Source: Hydrogenophilaceae bacterium (GTDB lineage: Bacteria > Pseudomonadota > Gammaproteobacteria > Burkholderiales > Thiobacillaceae). Taken from it: a stretch of 64,000 nucleotides of DNA. The stretch spans positions 33,851 to 97,850 of the forward strand of contig JANJWO010000018.1 in NCBI GenBank assembly GCA_024709485.1. The letters are read 5' to 3'. The position numbers were made by a program, and so were the translations under genes. The notes under the pieces are model-generated. The model did no database searches and had not been told where the DNA came from. It was given only the letters and a program-made list of their open reading frames with translations. Shown piece after piece: positions 25,504 to 32,865 of this stretch; the stretch's first letter is position 1; every line of letters starts with the position of its first letter.

Positions 25504-26085
25504 CTACTTGAGGTCGCTCGCCAGGCTGTCGCGCACGCTCTGCGGCGGCACGGCTTCCTGCAGGTACAGCGCGTGGTCGACGCCCATGGCGATGGCGGCG
25601 CCGGACTTGGCGGCCTTGACCATTTCCGGCGCGAGTTCGAAGCGCAGGAAATGCACCGAGGAGGTCTTTTCCTCGTTCTCGCGCTCGAGGTCCTCGTCGG
25701 CAATGGCGTAGACGCGGGCGCAGTCCGCGACCTGCACCCAGACGCGCTCCTCGATGCCCTTCAGCTTGGCGAGCATGGCGCGGCGCTCGGCCTCGTCCGG
25801 GTACTCGATCATCATGGTCGCCTTCCAGTTGCTGCCGTCCGGCACCAGCGGGCCGTAGGCTTCCAGCTCGTCGAGGATGCCGGCTTCCTCGAAGGTTTTT
25901 TCGATGCGCAGCATTTCCTGGATCTGGTAGCGGATGGTGAGCTCGTCCTCGAAGATGAGCGTGACGTTATCGCCGAGCTGAACCGTACGGTTCTTCTTGT
26001 GCGCCATGACCCGGGTGCGGAACTCGGGCCGGGCCTTGGCATAGGCCTCCAGCGACATGAGGGATTCGCGGGTGATCTGCGGCAT
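25504..26085 (-). CDS. DUF3501 family protein (rubrerythrin operon)
   Basis: A 193-residue soluble protein of the DUF3501 family (MPQITRESLMSLEAYAKARP, then VMAHKKNRTVQLGDNVTLIF). It contains FEDELTIRYQIQEMLRIEKTF and a C-terminal region ending SLASDLK. Biochemical function is unknown. It is last in a four-gene operon with rubrerythrin, an Fe-S protein and an EncFtn-like ferritin, a context of iron handling and peroxide defence. The ATG at 26085 is preceded by GGAGAG at 7 bases; a second ATG at 26100 lies directly after the upstream stop. The family assignment is from overall resemblance. Confidence 0.75.
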   Translation of the reverse strand: MPQITRESLMSLEAYAKARPEFRTRVMAHKKNRTVQLGDNVTLIFEDELTIRYQIQEMLRIEKTFEEAGILDELEAYGPLVPDGSNWKATMMIEYPDEAERRAMLAKLKGIEERVWVQVADCARVYAIADEDLERENEEKTSSVHFLRFELAPEMVKAAKSGAAIAMGVDHALYLQEAVPPQSVRDSLASDLK

Positions 26086-26102
26086 ATTCAAACTCTCCAT
26101 GC

Positions 26103-26399
26103 TTAGTCGTGATGCTGGCCGGTGATGGGGCCTTGCTTGAACAGGGTGTCTTTCAACTCGTGATCGAACACGGGGTCGCGGCGGCGGATCCACTCCAGCA
26201 CCATGGCGGCGTGTTCCTTCTCCTCGTCGCGGTTGTGCGCGAGGATGGCCTTGAGCTCGGGGTCGGAACAGGCGTCGACGCGCTGGTTGTACCAGTCCAC
26301 CGCCTCCAGTTCCTCCATCAGCGAGACGATGGCGCGGTGCATGTCCATGGTTTCCTTGCTGAGCTTTTCAACGGGTTCGTGATAGCCCTCGTTGGACAT
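26103..26399 (-). CDS. EncFtn-like encapsulated-ferritin family protein, no visible encapsulin tag
   Basis: A 98-residue helical protein very like the ferritin core of encapsulated ferritins (EncFtn), in which two chains build one ferroxidase site: HRAIVSLMEELEAVDWYNQR (residues 21-40) and LAHNRDEEKEHAAMVLEW (53-70). Glu32 and the E59-H63 segment are the likely iron ligands by position. It would oxidise Fe2+. Known EncFtn proteins carry a C-terminal targeting peptide for the encapsulin shell. This one stops soon after the helices (PITGQHHD), and no encapsulin gene is in the window. It is 10 bases from the upstream Fe-S protein gene in the same operon. Confidence 0.82.
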   Translation of the reverse strand: MSNEGYHEPVEKLSKETMDMHRAIVSLMEELEAVDWYNQRVDACSDPELKAILAHNRDEEKEHAAMVLEWIRRRDPVFDHELKDTLFKQGPITGQHHD

Positions 26400-26409
26400 G
26401 TTGTTCTCC

Positions 26410-27735
26410 TTAAAGTCCGTAAGCGATGCGCATGAGCGTGAGCGGGTGCCGCTTCTCGGCGGTGGCGCCCTCGCCCATGCCCTGCAGGATGTGGCGGCCG
26501 GCGATGGCGCAGTCCGAGCTGATGTAGTTGGGCTGCGCCTCGCTGGCCATGCGCGCCACCGGCTTCACGATCTTCATGGAGTTGGCGAAATATTCGCTTT
26601 TCACGCCCCAGGTGCCGTCGTGGCCCGAGCAGCGCTCGATGTTGGTGACCTCGGCGCCGGCGAGCTGCAGCGCCTCCTTGGTCTTGGGACCGACGTTCTG
26701 CACGCGCTGGTGGCAGGGCGCGTGGTAGGCGACCTTGCCCAGCGGCTTCTTGAAGTCGGTCTTCAACAGGCCGTCGGCCTTGCGCGCCATCAGGTATTCG
26801 AACGGGTCCCACATGGCTTGCTTGACGGCCTGCACGTCGGCGTCGTCGGGGAACATCAGCGGCAGCTCCTGCTTGTACATCAGGGTGCAGGACGGCACCG
26901 CGGTGAGGATGGCGTAGCCTTCGCGCGCCAGTTTCGCCAGATGCGGGATGTTGATGTTCTTCAGCTTTTCGACTTGGTCGAGGTCGCCCAGTTCGAGCTT
27001 GGGCATGCCGCAGCAGGCCTCCTTGTCCACCAGCACGGTCGGCACCTCGTTGTGCTTGAGGATGGCGAGCAGATCGTGGCCGATGCCAGGCTCGTTGTAG
27101 TTGACGTAGCAGGTCGAGTAGATCGCCACCTTGCCCGGCGTGCGCTCGCCGTCCGCGACCTTGAAGCTCGCGTCGGGGCGCGCGGTGGAGCGAAACTTGG
27201 CGCTGTCGTAATGCGGCAGCTTGCGGTCCTGGTGGATGCCCATGACGCTGTCGATCAGCTTGCGGATGGGCTTGATCTCGAGCGAGGCGTTGACGGTCTG
27301 CACCACCACCGGGATGGTGGCGAGCTTGCCCATGGCGTCGGTGGAGGACAGCAGCTTGTCGCGGAAGCCGACCTCGCCCTTCCTGAACTTGATGGCCTTG
27401 GCGCGCAGCATGGTGTGCGGGAAGTCCAGGTTCCACGGGTGCGGCGGCACGTAGGGGCACTTGGTCATGTAGCACAGGTCGCACAGGTAGCACTGGTCGA
27501 CCACCTTCCAGTAGTCCTGCTTGTCGACGCCGTCGACTTCCATGGTGGAGGATTCGTCGACCAGGTCGAACAGCGTGGGGAAGGCGGTGCACAGCGAGAT
27601 GCAGCGGCGGCAGCCGTGGCAGATGTCGTAGACGCGCTCAAGCTCGTGCATGAGCTTGCCTTCATCGTAGAAATCCGGGTTCTTCCAGTCCAGCGCGTGA
27701 CGCGTGGGGGCTTCGAGGCTGCCTTCGCGGGTCAT
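26410..27735 (-). CDS. Heterodisulfide reductase-related (GlpC/HdrD-like) Fe-S protein
   Basis: A 441-residue soluble redox protein. Two iron-sulfur motifs near the N-terminus: CHGCRRCISLC (CX2CX2CX3C) and CYLCDLCYMTKC (the last spacing is X4). Two CCG-type domains follow: STCYVNY...EACCGMPKL, then HAPCHQRVQ...RCSGHDGTWG, the second with CSG instead of CCG. Such proteins pass electrons between quinones or ferredoxin-like partners and flavoproteins. Adjacent to rubrerythrin and EncFtn, it is a candidate electron donor for peroxide reduction, an inference. ATG at 27735 has GGAGAGG just upstream; the longer frame before it is intergenic. Confidence 0.82.
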   Translation of the reverse strand: MTREGSLEAPTRHALDWKNPDFYDEGKLMHELERVYDICHGCRRCISLCTAFPTLFDLVDESSTMEVDGVDKQDYWKVVDQCYLCDLCYMTKCPYVPPHPWNLDFPHTMLRAKAIKFRKGEVGFRDKLLSSTDAMGKLATIPVVVQTVNASLEIKPIRKLIDSVMGIHQDRKLPHYDSAKFRSTARPDASFKVADGERTPGKVAIYSTCYVNYNEPGIGHDLLAILKHNEVPTVLVDKEACCGMPKLELGDLDQVEKLKNINIPHLAKLAREGYAILTAVPSCTLMYKQELPLMFPDDADVQAVKQAMWDPFEYLMARKADGLLKTDFKKPLGKVAYHAPCHQRVQNVGPKTKEALQLAGAEVTNIERCSGHDGTWGVKSEYFANSMKIVKPVARMASEAQPNYISSDCAIAGRHILQGMGEGATAEKRHPLTLMRIAYGL

Positions 27736-27778
27736 GTTTTTCCTCTCCAGTATTTTTGCGTTGCCAAGCGGTCTGCAT

Positions 27779-27800
27779 GCCGGGCTGTCGCCAGCCCGGC
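27779..27800 (-). other. GC hairpin between rubrerythrin and Fe-S protein genes
   Basis: A perfect 8-bp stem, GCCGGGCT and AGCCCGGC, with a 6-base loop and no T-run on either side. It therefore looks like a processing or stabilising hairpin rather than a terminator. It could raise rubrerythrin mRNA relative to the downstream genes. Confidence 0.5.
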
Positions 27801-27819
27801 ACACGCACAACTCAGTTGC

Positions 27820-28242
27820 TTAGGAACCGAGGGCGTCCAGGGTCTTCTGGAACTTGTTGGCGTGGGAACGCTCGGCTTTCGCCAGGGTTTCGAACCAGTC
27901 GGCGATCTCGTCGAAGCCTTCGTCACGCGCGGTCTTGGCCATGCCCGGGTACATGTCGGTGTACTCGTGGGTTTCGCCGGCGATCGCGGTCTTGAGGTTG
28001 TCTGCGGTGGGGCCGAAGCTCATGCCGGTGGCGGGGTCGCCGCAGGTTTCCAGGTATTCCAGGTGGCCGTGGGCGTGGCCGGTCTCGCCTTCGGCGGTGG
28101 AGCGGAACACGGCAGCCACGTCGTTGTAGCCTTCAACGTCGGCCTTGGCTGCGAAATACAGGTAACGGCGGTTGGCCTGGGACTCGCCGGCGAACGCGGC
28201 TTTCAGGTTGTCTTCGGTTTTGGAGCCTTTCAGTGCTGCCAT
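27820..28242 (-). CDS. Rubrerythrin (ferritin-like di-iron protein, no rubredoxin domain)
   Basis: A 140-residue protein with the erythrin four-helix di-iron domain. Ligands appear in [15 protein letters not shown] (E19 in an ExxxxxRY context), [33 protein letters not shown] and [11 protein letters not shown]. The C-terminal rubredoxin Cys4 domain of classical rubrerythrin is absent, so it is the short 'rubrerythrin family' form. It reduces hydrogen peroxide or stores iron. A strong AAAGGAG site precedes the ATG. It is first in a four-gene operon, probably with the Fe-S protein as redox partner, behind a palindromic operator. Confidence 0.92.
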   Translation of the reverse strand: MAALKGSKTEDNLKAAFAGESQANRRYLYFAAKADVEGYNDVAAVFRSTAEGETGHAHGHLEYLETCGDPATGMSFGPTADNLKTAIAGETHEYTDMYPGMAKTARDEGFDEIADWFETLAKAERSHANKFQKTLDALGS

Positions 28243-28321
28243 GGTTTTCTCCTTTGATCAAAGCAAGAAGGACAAAAGGATCTCCGGCGCCCGGTCCTTC
28301 ATCAGGCGTCGCGAGGTTATA

Positions 28322-28338
28322 TTTAGACTAAGTCTAAA
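28322..28338 (-). promoter_or_regulatory. Perfect 17-bp palindromic operator of the rubrerythrin operon
   Basis: TTTAGACTAAGTCTAAA is perfectly symmetric about its central base. It lies just downstream of the -10 box on the rubrerythrin strand, so a bound regulator would block initiation or early elongation. A further half-site, AGTCTA, overlaps the -10 region. Shape and length resemble iron or peroxide boxes of the Fur superfamily (for example Irr-type TTTAGAA...TTCTAAA), but the regulator is not in the window and the assignment is open. Confidence 0.7.
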
Positions 28339-28348
28339 ACCTGTACGG

Positions 28349-28377
28349 ACTATAGACTGGTAAAATTGGCATGTCAA
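28349..28377 (-). promoter_or_regulatory. Sigma70 promoter of the rubrerythrin operon
   Basis: On the minus strand, consensus TTGACA (28377-28372) is separated by exactly 17 bases from TATAGT (28354-28349). This is the best promoter match in the window. Transcription should begin near 28342 and read into rubrerythrin after about 100 bases of leader that contains the palindrome. Confidence 0.78.
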
Positions 28378-28542
28378 CAGCCAGCCGCCTGCACCGGCCA
28401 CACCCCAAAAGAACACGGCGCCATCGGCGCGCACCCGGCGCGCCAGGCCTCGTTTCATAATAGTCATCCGGGGCGGGAATGCAGGCAGAATGAAACGATC
28501 GAAGCGGGAAACGACGGAACCTTCCCGCATGAGGAGCACGCC

Positions 28543-28941
28543 ATGCCACGCAAAATCGAGAAAAGCGATGCCGAATGGCAAACCGAACTCGCGCCCGAGC
28601 AATATCATGTCTGCCGCATGAAGGGCACCGAGCGCGCCTTTACCGGCAAGTACTGGAACCACCACGAAAAAGGCCTGTACCGCTGCGCCTGCTGCGGCGA
28701 GCCGCTGTTCGACGCCGGCGCCAAGTTCGATTCCGGCACCGGCTGGCCCAGTTTCTACCAGCCCGTCGGCAACGAGGCCATCGAGGAGGAAATCGACCGC
28801 GGCCACGGCATGGTGCGCACCGAGGCCATGTGCCGGGCCTGCGGCGCCCACCTCGGTCACGTGTTCCCGGACGGCCCGCGTCCCACCGGGCTGCGCTATT
28901 GCATCAACTCGGCGTCGCTGAACTTCGAAAAGAAAGACTAA
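28543..28941 (+). CDS. msrB: Peptide methionine-R-sulfoxide reductase MsrB
   Basis: A 132-residue enzyme that repairs oxidised methionine (R-sulfoxide) in proteins. It has two zinc-binding CxxC pairs ([10 protein letters not shown] and [12 protein letters not shown]), the substrate segment [14 protein letters not shown] and the catalytic [11 protein letters not shown] with its cysteine near the C-terminus. ATG at 28543 follows a GAGGAG site. The stop TAA is followed at once by the ATG of the flavin reductase gene, so the two are coupled. Divergent from the rubrerythrin operon, it fits an oxidative-stress neighbourhood. Length and active site are normal. Confidence 0.95.
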   Translation: MPRKIEKSDAEWQTELAPEQYHVCRMKGTERAFTGKYWNHHEKGLYRCACCGEPLFDAGAKFDSGTGWPSFYQPVGNEAIEEEIDRGHGMVRTEAMCRACGAHLGHVFPDGPRPTGLRYCINSASLNFEKKD

Positions 28942-29649
28942 ATGACCGTTCGGATTTTCCCCGCGCGCATCGCGCGCATCTGGCAGGCCACGCCCACCAT
29001 CAAGGCATTCGAACTGGCCGTCGACGAGCCGGCATTCAAATACCTGCCGGGGCAATGGGTCGAGGTGTCGGTAATCATCGACGGCGACATCAAGACCAGC
29101 GGCTATTCGATCACCACCTCCCCCGCCCAGCCGGGCGTGGTCGGCCTTGCCATCAAGACCAGTTCCACGCACCCGGTGACGCGCTGGCTGCACGAGGCGA
29201 AGGAAGGCGATGTCGTCAACATCACGCGCGGCCAGGGGCCGTTCGTGTTTCTGCCCGACATGGGCGAGGACATCGTGCTGATCGGCGGCGGCGTGGGCGT
29301 GACCCCGCTGCTGTCCATTTTCCGCTATGTGCGCGACGCTTCGCCGGAAACCCATGCCACGCTCTACTACAGCGTGAGCCGTCCCGAAGAAATCCTGTTC
29401 CGCGAGGAACTCGAACAGGCCGCGCGCCGGCACAACAATCTCAGCCTGATCGTCACCGTGACCCAGCCCAGCGAAGGCTGGCGCGGAGAAACCGGACGCA
29501 TCAACAAGCACAAGCTGGCCGCGCTCAACGCCGCGCCGGACGCGCTGTTCTACCTGTGCGGGCCGGCGGGCATGGTCGACGACATGGAGCAGTTCCTGCG
29601 CGACCTGGGCGTGCCGCCGAGCCGGATCATCTTCGAGAAGTGGTGGTAA
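28942..29649 (+). CDS. Ferredoxin-NADP reductase-like FAD/NAD(P) oxidoreductase
   Basis: A 235-residue single-module flavin reductase. The FAD domain has FKYLPGQWVEV and SGYSITTSP (the usual RxYS is SGYS here, so the arginine is missing). The nucleotide domain has VLIGGGVGVTPLLSIF and FYLCGPAGMVDDM. It ends in an aromatic EKWW, a common position for a ring stacking on the flavin. No Fe-S domain is present, so it likely passes electrons to a separate partner. Coupling to msrB suggests it could feed reducing power to methionine sulfoxide repair, but that link is inference. Confidence 0.85.
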   Translation: MTVRIFPARIARIWQATPTIKAFELAVDEPAFKYLPGQWVEVSVIIDGDIKTSGYSITTSPAQPGVVGLAIKTSSTHPVTRWLHEAKEGDVVNITRGQGPFVFLPDMGEDIVLIGGGVGVTPLLSIFRYVRDASPETHATLYYSVSRPEEILFREELEQAARRHNNLSLIVTVTQPSEGWRGETGRINKHKLAALNAAPDALFYLCGPAGMVDDMEQFLRDLGVPPSRIIFEKWW

Positions 29650-29734
29650 CGCCGGACAAACGCCGCCACAGGCTTTCGCACCCGCAGCCGTTAACGGAAA
29701 TGCGCTTCCCTTGTCTTAAACAACATAAACAACC

Positions 29735-30331
29735 ATGAAAAAGCCGACCCTTGCCGCACTGGCCGGACTGCTGTTGACTGCTTCCGCGCAGGCGGCCGAT
29801 CCCAAGACTTCCCTCGACGAAACCGCGCTCAGGAACGGGCAGAAAAGCGCCCAGTTCTGCCGCCATTGCCACGGCGTGGGCGGCAGCAGCGTGCGCGACG
29901 ACACCCCCAACCTGGCGGGCCAGAACGAGGCCTATCTGCTCGTGCAGATGGAAAAATTCGTGACCGGAAAACGCAAGAACGAATTCATGGAGGGCCTGAT
30001 CAAGGCGCTGACGCCCGAAGAGCGCAAGAACATCGCGCTGTATTTTTCCCGGCAGGCGGTCGTCGTCAAGCCCACCGCCGGCTCGGCCCAGGCCGCCGCG
30101 GGCAAGAAGCTTTACGAGAGCGTGTGCATCAACTGCCACGGCGCCAATGCCTACGGCACGGAGAAGGTGCCGCGCCTCGCAAGCCAGCAGCCGGGCTACC
30201 TGAGAGATTCCATCACGCGCTACCGCAACGGCAGCGGCGAGCGCATCGACCCGCTGATGGCGGCCTACACCCGCAACCTCGAGGATGCCGACATCGCCAA
30301 CCTGGCGGCCTATCTCGCCAGCATGCGCTAA
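29735..30331 (+). CDS. Periplasmic dihaem cytochrome c (c4-like)
   Basis: A 198-residue protein. A cleavable signal peptide (residues 1-20, ends SAQA-A) exports it to the periplasm. Two haem sites: CRHCH (42-46) and CINCH (about 131-135), each followed by a distal Met region (EFMEGLIKAL and RIDPLMAAYT). The two halves repeat one cytochrome c fold, as in c4. It should carry electrons between the bc1 complex or sulfur oxidation and terminal oxidases. It lies alone after the flavin reductase gene with an 85-base gap. Confidence 0.9.
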   Translation: MKKPTLAALAGLLLTASAQAADPKTSLDETALRNGQKSAQFCRHCHGVGGSSVRDDTPNLAGQNEAYLLVQMEKFVTGKRKNEFMEGLIKALTPEERKNIALYFSRQAVVVKPTAGSAQAAAGKKLYESVCINCHGANAYGTEKVPRLASQQPGYLRDSITRYRNGSGERIDPLMAAYTRNLEDADIANLAAYLASMR

Positions 30332-30374
30332 GCCTCACTGCGATCGCCGCGGGCCGACGGCCCCGGCGAAGCGC

Positions 30375-30686
30375 CTATTCCACCAACCACAAATGCGCCA
30401 GCTTGACGTCCTGCACCCGGCCGCCGAGCAGGCGCACCCTGCCCTGCTGGCGGTCGTCGCCGGTGGTGCTGAACTCGAAGCGGAACTGGCGCTCGAACAC
30501 CGCCCGTCCTTCGGCATCGCGCGCAAGGCGCAGGCCGGACTGCCCGACGGTGTCGTCGAGAAACTGCACCCCCGCCTCCTCGCATGCCCTGCGCGCGGCG
30601 GCATACGCGGTTTCGCGCGCCTGGAGGCCGGCCAAGACGAACCAGGCGGCCGCGCCCAGCAACAGGAGGACGATGAGTTCGGTCAT
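30375..30686 (-). CDS. DUF3301 family small membrane-anchored protein
   Basis: A 103-residue protein with one N-terminal hydrophobic helix (TELIVLLLLGAAAWFVLAGL) and a soluble remainder (FLDDTVGQSGLRLARDAEGR, then FEFSTTGDDRQQGRVRLLGG). This is the DUF3301 pattern seen across gamma- and betaproteobacteria; the function is unknown. ATG at 30686 starts at the helix; a longer frame reaches into a repeat and was not used. It is downstream of rhlE on the same strand, separated by repeat copy B1. Confidence 0.75.
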   Translation of the reverse strand: MTELIVLLLLGAAAWFVLAGLQARETAYAAARRACEEAGVQFLDDTVGQSGLRLARDAEGRAVFERQFRFEFSTTGDDRQQGRVRLLGGRVQDVKLAHLWLVE

Positions 30687-30700
30687 GAAAAAATCAGGCG

Positions 30701-30779
30701 CAAGATTCAAGTTGCAAGATACAAGGTTCTTTCTTGAAGGCGCGAAGCGCCGCTCTTGAAACTTGCATCCTGCAACTTG
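30701..30779 (+). repeat. Dispersed repeat family B, copy 1 (79 bp)
   Basis: CAAGATTCAAGTTGCAAG begins a 79-base element rich in CAAG/CTTG, with arms that can pair (the right side ends in CTTGCATCCTGCAACTTG). It aligns without gaps to 53430-53508, with about a dozen mismatches. Both copies sit between two genes of the same direction. Confidence 0.75.
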
Positions 30780-30785
30780 CCGAAT

Positions 30786-32075
30786 TTATTCCTGCGGCGG
30801 CGCGGGCCTGCGGAACAGCGCGGCGATCTGCTTGGCCGGCCGCTTCGACGGCGCGGAAGAAGTCACCGGCACCGGGCGCGGGATGACCGGCGCCGGCGCG
30901 GCCGGCGGCCGGTAGTCCGGCACTTGCGCAGCACCCGGCGAATAGCCCGGCACCAGCACCTGGTCGACGCTCTTGCCGATGAGCTTCTCGATGTCCTTGA
31001 GGTAGCGCGCCTCGTCCTCGGTCATCAGCGAAATGGCCTCGCCGGATGCGCCGGCGCGGCCGGTGCGGCCGATGCGGTGCACGTAGTCCTCGGCGTTGTG
31101 CGGCAGGTCGTAGTTGATGACATAGGGCAGCGCGGAAATGTCGAGGCCGCGCGCGGCGACGTCGGTCGCCACCAGCACGCCGACCTCGCCCGACTTGAAA
31201 TCGTCCAGCGCCTTGATGCGCTCGCCCTGGGTCTTGTCGCCATGGATGGCGGCGGCGTGGATGCCGGACTTGTTGAGTTCGTTGGCGAGCCGGTTGGCGC
31301 CGAGCTTGGTGCCGGTGAACACCAGCACCTGGTTGAGCTTGCGGCTGCGGATGAGGTGAACCAGCAGGGACCGCTTCTTCTCGTGGCTCACCGGATGCAG
31401 CACCTGGGTGATGTTTTCGCCGGTGGCATTGCGGCGCGCGACCTCGATGCGCTGCGGGTTCTTCAGAAACGAGCGCGCCAGCGACTCGATCTCCTGCGGG
31501 AAGGTGGCCGAGAACATCAGGTTCTGGCGCTGCGCCGGCAAGAGGCCGATGATGCGCTTCAAGTCGGGCATGAAGCCCATGTCGAGCATGCGGTCGGCCT
31601 CGTCCAGCACCAGCATGGACACCTGCGACAGCGACAGCGTCCGGTTCTGCACGTGGTCGAGCAGGCGCCCGGGGGTGGCGACGAGGATTTCCACGCCGGT
31701 TTTGAGCGCGGGAATCTGGGTGTCGATGTTGACGCCGCCGTACACGCACAAGGACCTGAGCGGCAGGTATTTGGTGTAGGCCTTGATGCTTTCCTCGACC
31801 TGGATCGCCAGCTCGCGCGTGGGCGCGAGAATCAGCGCGCGGATGGGATGGCGCGCCGGCGAGGTGCTGGTGCTGGCCATGGGCGCGAGCTTCTCGATGA
31901 TGGGCAGGGCAAAGCCCGCGGTCTTGCCGGTGCCGGTTTGCGCGGCGGCGAGCACGTCATGGCCGGCGAGCGCGACGGGAATCACGGCGGACTGGATCGG
32001 CGACGGTTCCTTGTAGCCAAGGTCGGTCAGCGCGTTGAGTATTTCGGGGCGCAGCCCCAGGTCGGTAAATGCCAT
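30786..32075 (-). CDS. rhlE: DEAD-box RNA helicase RhlE
   Basis: A 429-residue ATP-dependent RNA helicase. Motifs in order: Q motif (GYKEPSPIQSAVIP), I (AAQTGTGKTA), Ia (APTRELAIQ), Ib (ATPGRLLD), II (VLDEADRMLD), III (FSATFP), IV (VLVFTGT), V (ATDVAARGLDI) and VI (HRIGRTGRAG). A proline-rich basic tail of about 55 residues replaces longer RhlE tails. It remodels RNA in ribosome assembly or RNA turnover, often at low temperature. It lies 6 bases downstream of the MBL hydrolase gene, so it belongs to the bamC-MBL-rhlE run. Confidence 0.93.
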   Translation of the reverse strand: MAFTDLGLRPEILNALTDLGYKEPSPIQSAVIPVALAGHDVLAAAQTGTGKTAGFALPIIEKLAPMASTSTSPARHPIRALILAPTRELAIQVEESIKAYTKYLPLRSLCVYGGVNIDTQIPALKTGVEILVATPGRLLDHVQNRTLSLSQVSMLVLDEADRMLDMGFMPDLKRIIGLLPAQRQNLMFSATFPQEIESLARSFLKNPQRIEVARRNATGENITQVLHPVSHEKKRSLLVHLIRSRKLNQVLVFTGTKLGANRLANELNKSGIHAAAIHGDKTQGERIKALDDFKSGEVGVLVATDVAARGLDISALPYVINYDLPHNAEDYVHRIGRTGRAGASGEAISLMTEDEARYLKDIEKLIGKSVDQVLVPGYSPGAAQVPDYRPPAAPAPVIPRPVPVTSSAPSKRPAKQIAALFRRPAPPQE

Positions 32076-32081
32076 CTTGTC

Positions 32082-32855
32082 CTATTCAATGAGGCGCCAG
32101 TCAAACCCACCATCCTGACAGGCCACTTCTATCCATTCCGTCCCGCAATTCAGCGCCTGGGCCAGCGCCGCTTTCGCCAGTTCGGGCGTGTTGTTCTTTT
32201 GCGAAAGATGCGCCGCGATCACGTGGCGCAATCCGGAAACGTCCATCCGCTTCAGCAGCGCGGCCGCCTGGCCGTTTTCCAGGTGGCCGTAGCGCCCGCC
32301 CACCCGCCTTTTCAGGCTGGGCGGATACGGACCCCTGGCCAGCATGTCCGCATCGTGGTTGCATTCCAGCACCAGCGCCTGCACGCCGCCCAGCATGGCG
32401 GCGATGTGCGGGGTGATGTGGCCGGCGTCGGTCAGCACGCCCAGCATCTTTCCGCTCCCGCGGAACACGAACTGCACCGGCTCGCGCGCGTCGTGCGGCA
32501 CGGCGAAGGGCTGGATTTCCAGTTCGCCGACGGTGAACGGCCGATGCGGATCGATCGTTTCCAGCCACGGCACCACGTCCGCCTGGGCGCGCCAGTTGAT
32601 CCAGGTGCCGTGCGTGCACCACACCGGCAGTTCGTGCTTCGCCGCCAGCCTGGCCACGCCGCCGATGTGGTCGCTGTGCTCGTGCGTCACGATCACGGCG
32701 TCCAGGTCTTCCGGCGCCAGTCCCAGCCGCGCCAGGCGCGCGCGGGTTTCCGCCAGCGAAAACCCGCAATCCATCAGCACCCGCGTCGCCCCCGCCTCGA
32801 CAAGCAAGCCGTTGCCTTCGCTGCCGCTGCCGAGACTCGCGAATCTGAAAGGCAT
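32082..32855 (-). CDS. MBL-fold metal-dependent hydrolase (YycJ/WalJ-like)
   Basis: A 257-residue metallo-beta-lactamase fold enzyme. It opens FRFASLGSGSEGNGLLVE, the 'SGSSGN' signature of the YycJ/WalJ group. Metal ligands come from TLxHEHxDH (VIVTHEHSDHIGG) and later His and Asp residues in VPHDAREPVQFVF, LTDAGHITP and HLSQKNNTPE. YycJ relatives are 5'-3' DNA exonucleases; the substrate here is not proven. It sits between bamC (10 bases) and rhlE (6 bases). Confidence 0.85.
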   Translation of the reverse strand: MPFRFASLGSGSEGNGLLVEAGATRVLMDCGFSLAETRARLARLGLAPEDLDAVIVTHEHSDHIGGVARLAAKHELPVWCTHGTWINWRAQADVVPWLETIDPHRPFTVGELEIQPFAVPHDAREPVQFVFRGSGKMLGVLTDAGHITPHIAAMLGGVQALVLECNHDADMLARGPYPPSLKRRVGGRYGHLENGQAAALLKRMDVSGLRHVIAAHLSQKNNTPELAKAALAQALNCGTEWIEVACQDGGFDWRLIE

Positions 32856-32865
32856 CCGGCGGCGC

